Positions 15,118 through 23,523 of a stretch of 43,180 nucleotides of DNA are shown here, piece by piece. Position numbers and translations under genes: made by a program. How positions within the stretch are numbered: position 1 is the stretch's first letter; each line of letters begins with the position of its first letter. Source of the stretch: Muribaculaceae bacterium (GTDB taxonomy: Bacteria; Bacteroidota; Bacteroidia; Bacteroidales; Muribaculaceae); the NCBI GenBank assembly GCA_022510465.1, contig JAFLTJ010000012.1, positions 1 to 43,180 on the forward strand, in the 5' to 3' direction. The notes below the pieces were generated by a model that did no database searches, was not told the DNA's origin, and saw nothing but the letters and a program-made list of their open reading frames with translations.

Positions 15118-16008
15118 CTATTTTACCTTGATTACAAGGAAGTTGCTCGTCTGCCAAAAACGATTTGGATTAGTGATTTTCAAAACCTGTTGACCACCCT
15201 CATCTACAATCTGATAGCTATCCTTGGGTTGGCCCGTCATAACCTCAGCCTTGCTTGAATGTGTATTTATTTTCGTTAGGGTGCGGCGGTCGGCGGTAGT
15301 GAAGTATGATTCGTCAAAATCACCCTTCATAATCTTAGTTTTGCGCAAGAATCCCGATTCAATGATATTGCGTGCCTTAAGCTCCTTGTCGGTACCTATT
15401 GCATAGTAGCATGCATGCGCCTCTGCATCCAGGCGGGCCCTGTCGGCCTCAACCTCCTGGCGTGCCTGTTGTTCCGTTGCAAGGTCAGTATTAAGCGCTT
15501 CTACCGTAGTGTTAAGATTTGCAACCTCCGTGCCAAGCTGTTCTATTTGGATATTTGCCGAGGCCAATTGATTGGTCAGCGTCGCTATCTCCGTCTGCTG
15601 GTCGGCAATTTGAGCTTTCAGATTTTCTATCGTTCTGATTAGCTGTTGTTTCTCTCCGCTCATATTGGCCAATTGTTTCTCAAGCTGTTCCAGTCGCTGA
15701 CGGCGTTCCTGCAACGCCTGTTGTATCGCCAGCATGTCGTTCTTGATTTGCTGCTTGCGAGAGTTTGACTCCGACGAAAGGTCGGTTGGGGCAGAGATTA
15801 TCTTCTCTAAATCTTTAATTTGCGCCATGCCGTCACTGATGTCATTGAACAGCGTCAACAAGCTGTCTTGCAGCTCCTGTTGAGTCGCAACGCGCTCGCT
15901 CAGACGGGCATTCTCTTCCTGAGCATTCTCCAGTTGTCGTTTAGTGTCGTTACATGACGTCATCGTAAGACCAACAACGGCCAAAGAAATCAAAAATAAT
16001 TTTTTCAT
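15118..16008 (-). CDS. Coiled-coil lipoprotein of unknown function
   Basis: This 296-residue protein begins with a lipoprotein signal peptide (MKKLFLISLAVVGLTMTSC, lipidated Cys19). Residues about 24-205 form an almost continuous heptad-rich coiled coil (for example RQQIKNDMLAIQQALQERRQ-like and QIADQQTEIATLTNQLAS-like stretches). The C-terminal 90 residues form a compact domain with ACYYAIGTDKELKARNIIE and FLRKTKIMKGDFDESYF and end FLVIKVK. This end recurs in many Bacteroidetes coiled-coil proteins of unknown function. An envelope-anchored structural or scaffold role is a guess. It is last in the unit running from dacB, 33 bp after rsmI, with no promoter motif in the gap. Confidence 0.8.
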   Translation of the reverse strand: MKKLFLISLAVVGLTMTSCNDTKRQLENAQEENARLSERVATQQELQDSLLTLFNDISDGMAQIKDLEKIISAPTDLSSESNSRKQQIKNDMLAIQQALQERRQRLEQLEKQLANMSGEKQQLIRTIENLKAQIADQQTEIATLTNQLASANIQIEQLGTEVANLNTTVEALNTDLATEQQARQEVEADRARLDAEAHACYYAIGTDKELKARNIIESGFLRKTKIMKGDFDESYFTTADRRTLTKINTHSSKAEVMTGQPKDSYQIVDEGGQQVLKITNPNRFWQTSNFLVIKVK

Positions 16009-16041
16009 TGCCTAACGTATTAATATTCTGAATGTTTATTT

Positions 16042-16767
16042 TCATAATTCATTATCGCGATACTTATTGCGATGTGTCCCGGCTCGCGACTCCTCCTGTC
16101 GCCCCCCAAGGATAATAACAATTTCACCACGGGGGGGATTTTCTTTGAAATATGCTATTATTTCGGCCAGGCTGCCACGTATTGTCGATTCATGAACCTT
16201 TGATATTTCTCGCGAGACCGACGCCGGTCGCTCCGGGCCACACACTTCTGCCAGCTGTTCCAACGTCTTTTGCAAGCGAACGGGCGACTCATATATAACC
16301 GTCGTTCGACTTTCTGCCGCTATCTCTCCAAGCCTTGTTGCCCGGCCCTTTTTAACCGGCAAAAAACCCTCAAAACAGAATCGTTCACACGGCAATCCCG
16401 AGCTAACCAACGCCGGTACAAAAGCCGTCGGTCCGGGGAGTGTTACTACCGGTATGCCTCGGTTGCGACACTCTCGTGACAGCATGAATCCGGGGTCGCT
16501 TATCCCCGGAGTTCCCGCGTCGCTAATCAGCGCAATATCCTCTCCGGTCTCAATCCGGTCGGCTATCCCGCAAACCGCCTCATGCTCATTAAACTTGTGA
16601 AAACTGCGACATGGAGTCTCTATTGAGAAATGACGCAATAACACAGCCGAAGTCCGGGTGTCTTCACACAACACCATCGCCACCCCCCGCAACACCTCTA
16701 TTGCGCGTTGTGTCATATCTCCGAGATTCCCAACCGGGGTAGGTACCATGTATAAACATCCGGCCAT
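16042..16767 (-). CDS. rsmI: 16S rRNA (cytidine(1402)-2'-O)-methyltransferase
   Basis: RsmI methylates the ribose of C1402 in the decoding centre of 16S rRNA. The 241-residue protein is a tetrapyrrole-methylase-fold enzyme. It has LYMVPTPVGNLGDMTQRAIEVL at the N-terminus, CEDTRTSAVLLRHF, FHKFNEHE, the SAM-binding ALISDAGTPGISDPG motif (about 79-93), VVTLPGPTAFVPALVSSGLP, and ISKVHESTIRGSLAEI. The C-terminus ends GEIVIILGG plus a short tail. It lies 13 bp after the acidic protein gene, apparently within one transcript. Confidence 0.95.
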   Translation of the reverse strand: MAGCLYMVPTPVGNLGDMTQRAIEVLRGVAMVLCEDTRTSAVLLRHFSIETPCRSFHKFNEHEAVCGIADRIETGEDIALISDAGTPGISDPGFMLSRECRNRGIPVVTLPGPTAFVPALVSSGLPCERFCFEGFLPVKKGRATRLGEIAAESRTTVIYESPVRLQKTLEQLAEVCGPERPASVSREISKVHESTIRGSLAEIIAYFKENPPRGEIVIILGGRQEESRAGTHRNKYRDNEL

Positions 16768-16780
16768 TGCTGCTATCGCT

Positions 16781-17419
16781 TTATCTGAAATGGTTATAAA
16801 CCCGCTGCATAAAGTCCTTTACATCATCGTTGTCGGCCTCCCAGCACAGGTCATCATAGAAATATTCCTCAGCCTCTTCATACGAACTCATTCCCGAGAT
16901 AACATCCAGCGCCTCCGAGAATCTCGCTTCCGAGTTCTCAAACAACTCCCGGCGAAAACGAAAACGGTCATTCAGCGTAAACGCCCGGCGGATGTCTCGT
17001 GAAGTATCAATTGCCAGTTTTTCATCAAGTTTCATCCCGGCATTCTCGGCCTTGTTCACCTCCTCCTCGCCAACGTCAAATGGGTCTCCATCGGCCGCAT
17101 CATCATCTTCCGGTGCATTATCTTCGGCAGCCTCGTTCGCTTCGGCCTTTACATCTGTTACAACCTCAGTTTCTGTCGATTCCGGCTCCGTATAAACTTC
17201 AGTCTCAGCAACTTCAGGCTCAACCTCGGTTTCGGCTTCTACAGTTTCAGTTGGCTCTGTCACCCTGTTGACATCAAACGCCGATGCCAATTCGGCTGTT
17301 TTCTCGCTTAAAAGAGCCTCAACCCTTTCAGGCACACTGGCCTCGCCATGTTCAAGTAGCGACAGAAGACCCTCAATCTCAAGTGCAAGCCGTAATAATT
17401 CCTTATAATCCTTTTCCAT
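16781..17419 (-). CDS. Acidic conserved hypothetical protein
   Basis: The 212-residue product has three parts. The N-terminus (1-50) is a short helical segment, MEKDYKELLRLALEIEGLLS. The linker (about 55-130) is extremely acidic and repetitive, built of T/E/V units such as TEVEPEVAETEVYTEPE. The C-terminal domain (about 135-212) contains FTLNDRFRFRRELFENSE, SYEEAEEYFYDDLCWE and DFMQRVYNHF. I recall the C-terminal domain as a conserved Bacteroidetes protein of unknown function found near envelope or rRNA-modification genes; no activity can be assigned. There is no signal peptide or membrane span, so it is probably cytosolic. It sits between dacB and rsmI. Confidence 0.8.
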   Translation of the reverse strand: MEKDYKELLRLALEIEGLLSLLEHGEASVPERVEALLSEKTAELASAFDVNRVTEPTETVEAETEVEPEVAETEVYTEPESTETEVVTDVKAEANEAAEDNAPEDDDAADGDPFDVGEEEVNKAENAGMKLDEKLAIDTSRDIRRAFTLNDRFRFRRELFENSEARFSEALDVISGMSSYEEAEEYFYDDLCWEADNDDVKDFMQRVYNHFR

Positions 17420-17483
17420 TTTGCAAATCTAATGAAAAACTCCGAAACTATCTGTAAACTCCAATTTATTTTGCCTTGATAAG

Positions 17484-18869
17484 CTAATTATCCAAGTTTT
17501 TTGTCGGGACAAACTTCTCAAGCAGTAGGTTGGCAATCGAGCTTTTGACCCTGGCTCGGTCGGCCGTAAAGCCATTAACGAGAACTACAATTGTGTGAGT
17601 CGGTTTTCCCTGTTCGTCAAGCAGATAGCCGCCAAAACATTGAACACCTCTCATGCTGCCGGTTTTCATCGCAATTCTGCCCTCAAGCGCCGTCGACTTT
17701 AAAAAATTACGCATCGTACCCTCCAGTCCGGCACGTGGGAAAAGTGAAACATAATCGGCCGCGGCATCGGTAGTAAGCATATACCGGTACAGCCCCGTCA
17801 GAAACAGCGCCGACAGGCGGTCGTTGCGTGACAATCCGCTGCCATCCTCTATCACAAGCTGCTCCATCGGTATCTTGGCCTCTTTCCACAGCGCAGTTTC
17901 ACGTTTGATTGCGTCAGCTCGTTTTTTGCCCGGAGCGATACTCCTCAGCATACCCTCGGCCATCATATTGTCACTTCTAACCATCAGTGAATGAAGTATA
18001 TCCCTGATAACCGGGGAAGTGTGAGTGTATATAACCTCTCGTTTGCCTCCATCCTTGACCGCCTCGTTGCCCACGCTTATGCCTGCCGCGCGGATAGCAT
18101 TCAAAATTTCGCTCTGCATCGTTGACGCCGGGTCTGGATTGGCATAATTGTCTGAATGACTACCCTTTACCTTTCCTCTGACTATAAATTGTTTTGACCC
18201 GCGCTGGCGGCTTATCTTCAACCCTCCGTTCGACGGCTCTCTCTCGACTGTCACGCTCGGAACAGATGGAGTCATAACCCCCGACGGCAGAGATAATTTA
18301 ATCGTATTATCCTTATAATTAGCTCCATACAGCCCCGTGCCGTATGGCCACAATATATCCTCGTTCAGCCAGCTCGCAGGTATGCCTGCATCCTGAAAAT
18401 TATCTTGGTTAATAACCACGCTGCCCCCTATACTCTTTATTTCCAACCGCTTCAACGATGCAACAATACTGTCACAAATCCCTATATTGTTCTGAAAATG
18501 TCGGGATTCAACAGTCGGGTCTCCGTTACACTCAACAATGAGATTCCCCTCAAGGGAGCTACCCTTTATTTTACCGTCGGTTACAACTTGCGTCGAAAAC
18601 TTACCGTCTGCATCCTCGGTTAAAAGCACCGCCGCCGATGTCACCGATTTCATCACCGACGCCGGGATTAACCACTTCGAGCCGTTATGGTCCATTAAAA
18701 CCGAATCTCCGTTCAAATCATAGATAAGAATACCAACCTTGTCGGGGTCAATACCCTTGATATTCTCCGGAAATGCAGCCCTTGCGTTAATCGCTGCAAC
18801 CAACGCCGTTATTACAAATACAAACCGTAATATGCGGCCTGATAACAATCCTGTTACGTCTCTGTTCAT
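17484..18869 (-). CDS. dacB: D-alanyl-D-alanine carboxypeptidase/endopeptidase (PBP4 type)
   Basis: PBP4 trims peptidoglycan stem peptides and cleaves DD-crosslinks in the periplasm. The 461-residue protein has an N-terminal signal/anchor (LRFVFVITALVAAINARA) and the three penicillin-binding motifs of the S13 family. These are SVMK with nucleophile Ser71, SDN in VRSDNMMAEGML, and KTG in AMKTGSMRGVQCFGGYL. The large insert between SxxK and SxN typical of class C low-mass PBPs is present. It is the first gene of a minus-strand unit with the acidic protein, rsmI and the coiled-coil lipoprotein, and is divergent from the tetR-fabG pair. Confidence 0.93.
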   Translation of the reverse strand: MNRDVTGLLSGRILRFVFVITALVAAINARAAFPENIKGIDPDKVGILIYDLNGDSVLMDHNGSKWLIPASVMKSVTSAAVLLTEDADGKFSTQVVTDGKIKGSSLEGNLIVECNGDPTVESRHFQNNIGICDSIVASLKRLEIKSIGGSVVINQDNFQDAGIPASWLNEDILWPYGTGLYGANYKDNTIKLSLPSGVMTPSVPSVTVEREPSNGGLKISRQRGSKQFIVRGKVKGSHSDNYANPDPASTMQSEILNAIRAAGISVGNEAVKDGGKREVIYTHTSPVIRDILHSLMVRSDNMMAEGMLRSIAPGKKRADAIKRETALWKEAKIPMEQLVIEDGSGLSRNDRLSALFLTGLYRYMLTTDAAADYVSLFPRAGLEGTMRNFLKSTALEGRIAMKTGSMRGVQCFGGYLLDEQGKPTHTIVVLVNGFTADRARVKSSIANLLLEKFVPTKNLDN

Positions 18870-18894
18870 TTGCTTTTATTCTTTTTTTGAGCAA

Positions 18895-18902
18895 CAAAGA
18901 TA
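18895..18902 (-). promoter_or_regulatory. -7 promoter box for dacB
   Basis: The minus strand reads TATCTTTG then TTGCTC, an exact TAnnTTTG match 25 bp before the dacB ATG. It lies back-to-back with the tetR promoter. Confidence 0.7.
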
Positions 18903-18923
18903 ATAAGTTTCTTAGGAATTTGC

Positions 18924-18931
18924 TAAATTTG
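18924..18931 (+). promoter_or_regulatory. -7 promoter box for the tetR-fabG unit
   Basis: TAAATTTG followed by CACCCC matches TAnnTTTG and lies 31 bp before the regulator ATG. The two divergent boxes are only about 22 bp apart, so a regulator bound here could affect both. Confidence 0.7.
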
Positions 18932-18962
18932 CACCCCAAAACCTTATCTGACTTAATTCCGA

Positions 18963-19574
18963 ATGGTAACCAAAACTCGCGATAAACTGATTGAAGTGGC
19001 TCGGCAGCTCTTTGCCAACAAGGGTATCGAGAACACAACAATGAACGATATTGCAAACGCCTCCGACAAGGGGCGACGCACTATCTACACCTATTTCAAG
19101 AACAAACGCGAGATTTATGATGCCGTTATTGAGCGTGAAAGCGAGCAGCTGATACAGCGACTTCGTCAGATTGTATCTCTTGATGTAGACCCCGTTGACA
19201 AATTGAGGCAATACCTCTTGACAAGATTTGAAATAGTTGACGAAACTATTCATCGCCGCGACAGCTCCCTTCGCTCCTTTTTCCGAGGCGATTTTCGCCG
19301 TATTGACCGAATCAGGAGACTCGCCGTTGCCAAAGAAAGGGAACTGTTTGATTCTATTATCGTCGAGGGCGTTGAGCGCGGTGTGTTTGACCCCGGGCAG
19401 GCTAAAAACATTACTACACTCGAAACCATAGTCTTTCAAGGAGTTGATTATACACATCTGCGCAATAATTTCAAGCAAATTAAGCTTACACCCGATACAA
19501 TGCGGTCAAGCATTGTCGATTTCATGGTCAACGGTGTTATTGCCAGGAGTAACGACAGTAACGTAATTTATTAA
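18963..19574 (+). CDS. TetR/AcrR family transcriptional regulator
   Basis: This 203-residue protein has a canonical TetR N-terminal helix-turn-helix. It reads DKLIEVARQLFANKGIENTT, then MNDIANASDKGRRTIYTYFKNKREIYDAV (about 5-55), with GRRTIYTYF as the recognition helix. The C-terminal ligand-binding part is all-helical and does not reveal its ligand. It lies 28 bp upstream of fabG with no promoter between, so it may sense an acyl or fatty-acid signal and control its own operon. That is inference from context. It also shares a short divergent promoter region with dacB. Confidence 0.9.
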   Translation: MVTKTRDKLIEVARQLFANKGIENTTMNDIANASDKGRRTIYTYFKNKREIYDAVIERESEQLIQRLRQIVSLDVDPVDKLRQYLLTRFEIVDETIHRRDSSLRSFFRGDFRRIDRIRRLAVAKERELFDSIIVEGVERGVFDPGQAKNITTLETIVFQGVDYTHLRNNFKQIKLTPDTMRSSIVDFMVNGVIARSNDSNVIY

Positions 19575-19602
19575 ATATTAAATATATAAATCAGAAACCA
19601 AA

Positions 19603-20349
19603 ATGAAACTTTTAGAAGGTAAGACCGCCCTGATTACAGGTGCCGCCCGTGGTATTGGCAAAGCTATTGCTCTGAAATTTGCTGCCGAGGGTGCTAATAT
19701 CGCATTCACCGACCTCGTTATTGACGAAAATGGACTTGCTACACAGACCGAGATTGAAGCCCTCGGAGTGAAAGCCAAAGGATATGCCTCAAACGCTGCC
19801 GATTTTAACCAGACAAAAGAGGTAGTTGACCAGGTAAAAGGCGACTTCGGACAAATCGACATCCTCGTCAACAACGCCGGTATTACTAAAGACGGGCTTA
19901 TGATGCGTATGACCGAGGCACAGTGGGATGCAGTCATCAATGTTAACCTCAAGAGTGCATTCAACTTTATCAATGCGGTTCTCCCCATCATGTTGCGCCA
20001 GCGCAGCGGTTCAATCATCAATATGGCCTCTGTTGTCGGTGTGCACGGTAATGCCGGTCAAAGCAACTATGCAGCCTCAAAAGCCGGTCTGATTGCCCTC
20101 GCCAAGAGTATCGCCCAGGAGGTTGGTTCTCGCGGTATTCGTGCCAACGCGATTGCTCCCGGTTTCATCGAAACAGCCATGACTGCCCAGCTCCCCGACG
20201 AGGTTCGCGAAGAATGGAAGAAGAAAATTCCATTGCGCCGTGGTGGTAACGTCGAGGATATTGCTAACGTCGCCACATTCCTTGCTTCCGATATGTCAAG
20301 TTATGTATCAGGCCAGGTTATTCAGGTCGATGGCGGTATGAACATGTAA
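19603..20349 (+). CDS. fabG: 3-oxoacyl-[acyl-carrier-protein] reductase
   Basis: FabG reduces 3-oxoacyl-ACP to 3-hydroxyacyl-ACP with NADPH in type II fatty-acid synthesis. The 248-residue protein is a short-chain dehydrogenase with every landmark. The cofactor loop is TGAARGIGKAIA (about 13-24). NNAG is near residue 90. The catalytic Ser is in INMASVVG, and the YAASK Tyr/Lys pair follows 12 residues later. IAPGFIETAMT and the C-terminal YVSGQVIQVDGGMNM complete the set. Length and motifs favour FabG over other SDRs. It is second in the unit after the TetR gene and is followed by a strong terminator. Confidence 0.92.
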   Translation: MKLLEGKTALITGAARGIGKAIALKFAAEGANIAFTDLVIDENGLATQTEIEALGVKAKGYASNAADFNQTKEVVDQVKGDFGQIDILVNNAGITKDGLMMRMTEAQWDAVINVNLKSAFNFINAVLPIMLRQRSGSIINMASVVGVHGNAGQSNYAASKAGLIALAKSIAQEVGSRGIRANAIAPGFIETAMTAQLPDEVREEWKKKIPLRRGGNVEDIANVATFLASDMSSYVSGQVIQVDGGMNM

Positions 20350-20378
20350 TTTTCCGAAAACATATACCTATGCATAGC

Positions 20379-20413
20379 CGGCCGGGAGCAATCAGTTCCC
20401 GGCCGCTTTTTTT
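20379..20413 (+). terminator. Terminator of fabG
   Basis: CGGCCGGGA (20379-20387) pairs perfectly with TCCCGGCCG (20397-20405) around a 9-nt loop, followed by CTTTTTTTG. It is 30 bp after the fabG stop. Confidence 0.92.
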
Positions 20414-20421
20414 GTGGGGTA

Positions 20422-20461
20422 ATAAAAAATCCGGCGACACTCTCACGAGCTAAACCGGATT
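20422..20461 (-). terminator. Terminator of the NagB-like/PIG-L fusion gene
   Basis: On the minus strand AATCCGG (20461-20455) pairs with CCGGATT (20434-20428), followed by TTTTTATT. It is 38 bp beyond the fusion stop and faces the fabG terminator. Confidence 0.8.
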
Positions 20462-20498
20462 CATCATCTATGGTTCACTTATCTAATAGATCAATTGT

Positions 20499-22484
20499 CT
20501 AATTTTCACGTATTGGATGGTACTCTACAAAAGCCTCAATCGCCTCGTACGACGCCAATCCAAGTTTTTCATACAGCTGCGCCGTGCCTCGGTTACGCTC
20601 CTCGGCTCGCTGCCAGAACAGGCGGTCGTCATCGCCCAAAAACGGCGCATTCTCCATCTGCGATTGATGCTTGAGTATAGAATTGCGTTTAAATCGTAGC
20701 TCCTCGGGGCTGATAGGCACTGCCATTTCAATATGGTCTATTTCCCATTCTGCCCAGGCGCCGCGATACATCCATATCTTGCACTCCTTCATCCATTTCT
20801 CGTCTTTCAGCTCGTCTATTACAGCCAATACCGCATCGGTACATACGCGGTGAGTTCCATGCGGGTCTGCAAGGTCGCCTGCCACAAAGATTTGGTTAGG
20901 CTTGACATCCTCTATCAGTCGGCGAACTATTGCAATATCATCCTCCGTCAAATCCCCTTTCTTTATTGTCCCGGTTTCATAGAACGGTAAACGCAAGAAA
21001 TGGATATTCTCGTCGGGAACACCAATATGGTGGCAGGCTATCGTTGCCTCTCCCTGGCGAATCATTGTTTTCAGATATCTTACATCGGGAGTATCAATGT
21101 CGCCCGTCGTTTTCTCTTTTATAAACCGCTTTATCTGGTCTATATTGTCGCGGAACTGGTCGGTGTTAAACTCAAAATGTTCGGCTATCTGATCCATCAG
21201 CATCACATACCTCATCATATCTTCGTCACCAACGGCTATATTACCCGATGTTTCGTATGCTACATGAACGTCATGTTTCTGGTCTACAAGACGCTTGAGC
21301 GTACCACCCATCGAGATTACGTCATCATCCGGGTGGGGTGAGAACACAATCACACGCTTCGGGTAGGGAAGTGCACGCTCAGGCCTGTATGTGTCGTCAG
21401 AATTAGGTTTGCCGCCCGGCCATCCCGTTATGGTATGTTGCAGGTCATTGAATATCTTTATATTCACATTGTAGGCACTCCCGTAGATAGCAAGCAATTC
21501 ACCCAAACCATAGTCATTGTAGTCCTTATCGGTCAGTTTCAGAATCGGTTTCCCAACCTCGTTACACAGCCACACTATAGCGCGGCGCGTCAGTTTGTCG
21601 GTCCATTCACACGACGTCACCATCCACGGGCGTGATAATCTGGTCAGATACTCTGCCGCCGACAGGTCCACCACCATACGCACGTGATTGTGATTTTGCA
21701 GGAATGATGCGGGAACTCCGGTTGTCGGCTCCTCCTCGATTGTTCGCTTTACTATTGCAGCCTTCTCTTCACCCCACGCTATTGTTATTATGCGCGTTGC
21801 AGCAAGAAGATTGCCTATGCCAAGCGTGATAGCTGTTGTCGGAACCTCTTCACATCTGTAGTCCGACGCTACCTGATGGCGAGTGTCGTTTGACAACAAT
21901 ACCAGGCGGCATTGTGACGTGGTCGACGACCCCGGCTCGTTAAACGCCAGCGAACCTGTGTGCCCAACTTCACACAGCGCCAGGTCAATCCCGCCTGCAT
22001 CCATTATATCCTGCTCATACTCTTTGCAATAATGGTACATATCTTCGCGCGTAACTGCCGGGTCAAATGTGTGTATGTTCAGGGGCTTTATGTCAATGTG
22101 GTCAAGAAATACCTCTCTGAGACGTTGCATCGTTGACGGCCCTCCCGGTATCAGCGGGAAAAACTCACACATGTTGAACACGATGACTTTCTTGAACGAT
22201 ATCAATCCCTGACGGTGAAGCTCTATCAATTCGGCATAGACCGGATGGGTATTCATGCCGGCTCCGAGTGACAATACGCAGCGACCTTTCTGAGCCACAT
22301 TCTTGTGGATTATCTCCACAATTTTACGTGCCATATACTTATTTCCATCACCGGCGGTCTCAAATATCTTCGTATAGATATGCTCCTCTCGCGTGAGAGC
22401 AGCAAGTTCTATATCTCCTTCCGGCTGATAGTAACGACGTGGTATATGCTCCAATTTGATTTGTGAGCTCAGGTTAGTTTTCAT
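20499..22484 (-). CDS. NagB-like domain fused to PIG-L (LmbE-like) deacetylase domain
   Basis: This 661-residue fusion is a Bacteroidetes-specific form usually labelled glucosamine-6-phosphate deaminase. Residues about 1-290 have the NagB fold, with FNEPGSSTTSQCR. However, the catalytic residues of E. coli NagB are changed: Asp72 becomes Cys106 (NMCEFF for NMDEY), Asp141 becomes Thr176 and His143 becomes Ser178 (VGHTGSLAFNEP for [12 protein letters not shown]). Only the Glu148 equivalent (Glu183) remains. The phosphate loop is also altered (GAGMNTHPV). Residues about 375-600 are a PIG-L/LmbE zinc deacetylase with its motifs intact: SPHPDDD (383-388) and HGTH (542-545). The protein is therefore probably a sugar N-deacetylase with a binding-only NagB-like module; the substrate is unknown. 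It is divergent from a canonical nagB and has its own promoter and terminator. Confidence 0.88.
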   Translation of the reverse strand: MKTNLSSQIKLEHIPRRYYQPEGDIELAALTREEHIYTKIFETAGDGNKYMARKIVEIIHKNVAQKGRCVLSLGAGMNTHPVYAELIELHRQGLISFKKVIVFNMCEFFPLIPGGPSTMQRLREVFLDHIDIKPLNIHTFDPAVTREDMYHYCKEYEQDIMDAGGIDLALCEVGHTGSLAFNEPGSSTTSQCRLVLLSNDTRHQVASDYRCEEVPTTAITLGIGNLLAATRIITIAWGEEKAAIVKRTIEEEPTTGVPASFLQNHNHVRMVVDLSAAEYLTRLSRPWMVTSCEWTDKLTRRAIVWLCNEVGKPILKLTDKDYNDYGLGELLAIYGSAYNVNIKIFNDLQHTITGWPGGKPNSDDTYRPERALPYPKRVIVFSPHPDDDVISMGGTLKRLVDQKHDVHVAYETSGNIAVGDEDMMRYVMLMDQIAEHFEFNTDQFRDNIDQIKRFIKEKTTGDIDTPDVRYLKTMIRQGEATIACHHIGVPDENIHFLRLPFYETGTIKKGDLTEDDIAIVRRLIEDVKPNQIFVAGDLADPHGTHRVCTDAVLAVIDELKDEKWMKECKIWMYRGAWAEWEIDHIEMAVPISPEELRFKRNSILKHQSQMENAPFLGDDDRLFWQRAEERNRGTAQLYEKLGLASYEAIEAFVEYHPIREN

Positions 22485-22525
22485 GTATATTTTTTGATTG
22501 TTTTATTATTTATTCAGTTGCATTG

Positions 22526-22533
22526 CAAATATA
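22526..22533 (-). promoter_or_regulatory. -7 promoter box for the NagB-like/PIG-L gene
   Basis: The minus strand reads TATATTTG then CAATGC, an exact TAnnTTTG match 41 bp before the ATG at 22484. Confidence 0.72.
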
Positions 22534-22669
22534 GTTAAGAGTATCGTTGTGTGCAATGATGTTTTAATAAAATTAATGATTAATAATCTATTTTTAAATA
22601 TTTGAGAATTTATATGAGTCAATTATGTTAATAAATGCTTATTAATTGCCTTTCTGTTGGGAATTTTTC

Positions 22670-22677
22670 TACTTTTG
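22670..22677 (+). promoter_or_regulatory. -7 promoter box for nagB
   Basis: TACTTTTG followed by CCGC matches TAnnTTTG, 33 bp before the nagB ATG at 22711. It lies inside the longer open frame that starts with TTG at 22657 and so excludes that start. Confidence 0.75.
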
Positions 22678-22710
22678 CCGCAAACAAACCCCCAATTTAA
22701 TGTAGATACC

Positions 22711-23520
22711 ATGAGACTTATTATTGAACCCGATTACGAAAAAGTTTCTCTATGGGCCGCATATTACGTTGCCCGTCGTATTAATCAATCCAATTGCTCG
22801 GCCGACAAACCATTCGTTTTAGGTTGCCCTACCGGAAGCTCTCCGCTTGGGATGTATAAAGCTCTCATAGAACTCAATAGGCAAGGAAAGGTCTCATTCA
22901 AAAACGTTGTCACATTCAACATGGACGAATATTGTAATCTTCCGCGTGACCATCGCGAAAGCTATTACACTTTTATGCACACCAACTTCTTTGACCATAT
23001 TGATATTTTGCCGCAAAACATTAATATCCTGAATGGTAACGCACCCGATTTCGAGCAGGAATGCACACGATACGAAGATAAGATTAAAAGTTACGGAGGT
23101 ATTGACCTGTTTCTCGGTGGAGTAGGCCCCGACGGACACATAGCTTTCAACGAGCCGGGTTCTTCGCTGACCTCACGAACTCGTATGAAAACATTGACCT
23201 CCGACACTATCATTGCCAACTCTCGCTTCTTTGACGGGGATGTGAATCTCGTGCCCAAAACAGCTTTGACCGTCGGTGTCGGGACAATAATGGATGCTCG
23301 CGAAGTGCTGTTGATTGTCAACGGACACAACAAGGCCGCGGCTCTGAAACACGGTGTTGAAGGCGCTGTATCTCAGATGTGGACAATATCGGCCCTGCAA
23401 TATCACCCCAAGGCTATTATCGTTGCCGATGATGCTGCGTGCGGGCAGTTAATGGTCGACACCTATCGTTATTTCAAAGATATCGAGCGCGATAACATTA
23501 ATCCCGACTCTCTGTTGTAA
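22711..23520 (+). CDS. nagB: Glucosamine-6-phosphate deaminase
   Basis: NagB converts glucosamine 6-phosphate to fructose 6-phosphate and ammonium, the last step of amino-sugar catabolism. From the ATG at 22711 the protein has 269 residues and keeps E. coli NagB numbering. It has the phosphate loop [11 protein letters not shown] (39-49), Asp72 in NMDEY, Asp141 and His143 in [11 protein letters not shown], and Glu148. The allosteric/hexamer segment [22 protein letters not shown] is also present, as is [18 protein letters not shown] longer frame from a TTG at 22657 contains the promoter and is rejected. It is divergent from the fusion protein and nearly abuts the convergent 23524-24477 gene, with 3 bp between stops. 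Confidence 0.97.
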   Translation: MRLIIEPDYEKVSLWAAYYVARRINQSNCSADKPFVLGCPTGSSPLGMYKALIELNRQGKVSFKNVVTFNMDEYCNLPRDHRESYYTFMHTNFFDHIDILPQNINILNGNAPDFEQECTRYEDKIKSYGGIDLFLGGVGPDGHIAFNEPGSSLTSRTRMKTLTSDTIIANSRFFDGDVNLVPKTALTVGVGTIMDAREVLLIVNGHNKAAALKHGVEGAVSQMWTISALQYHPKAIIVADDAACGQLMVDTYRYFKDIERDNINPDSLL

Positions 23521-23523
23521 TTG

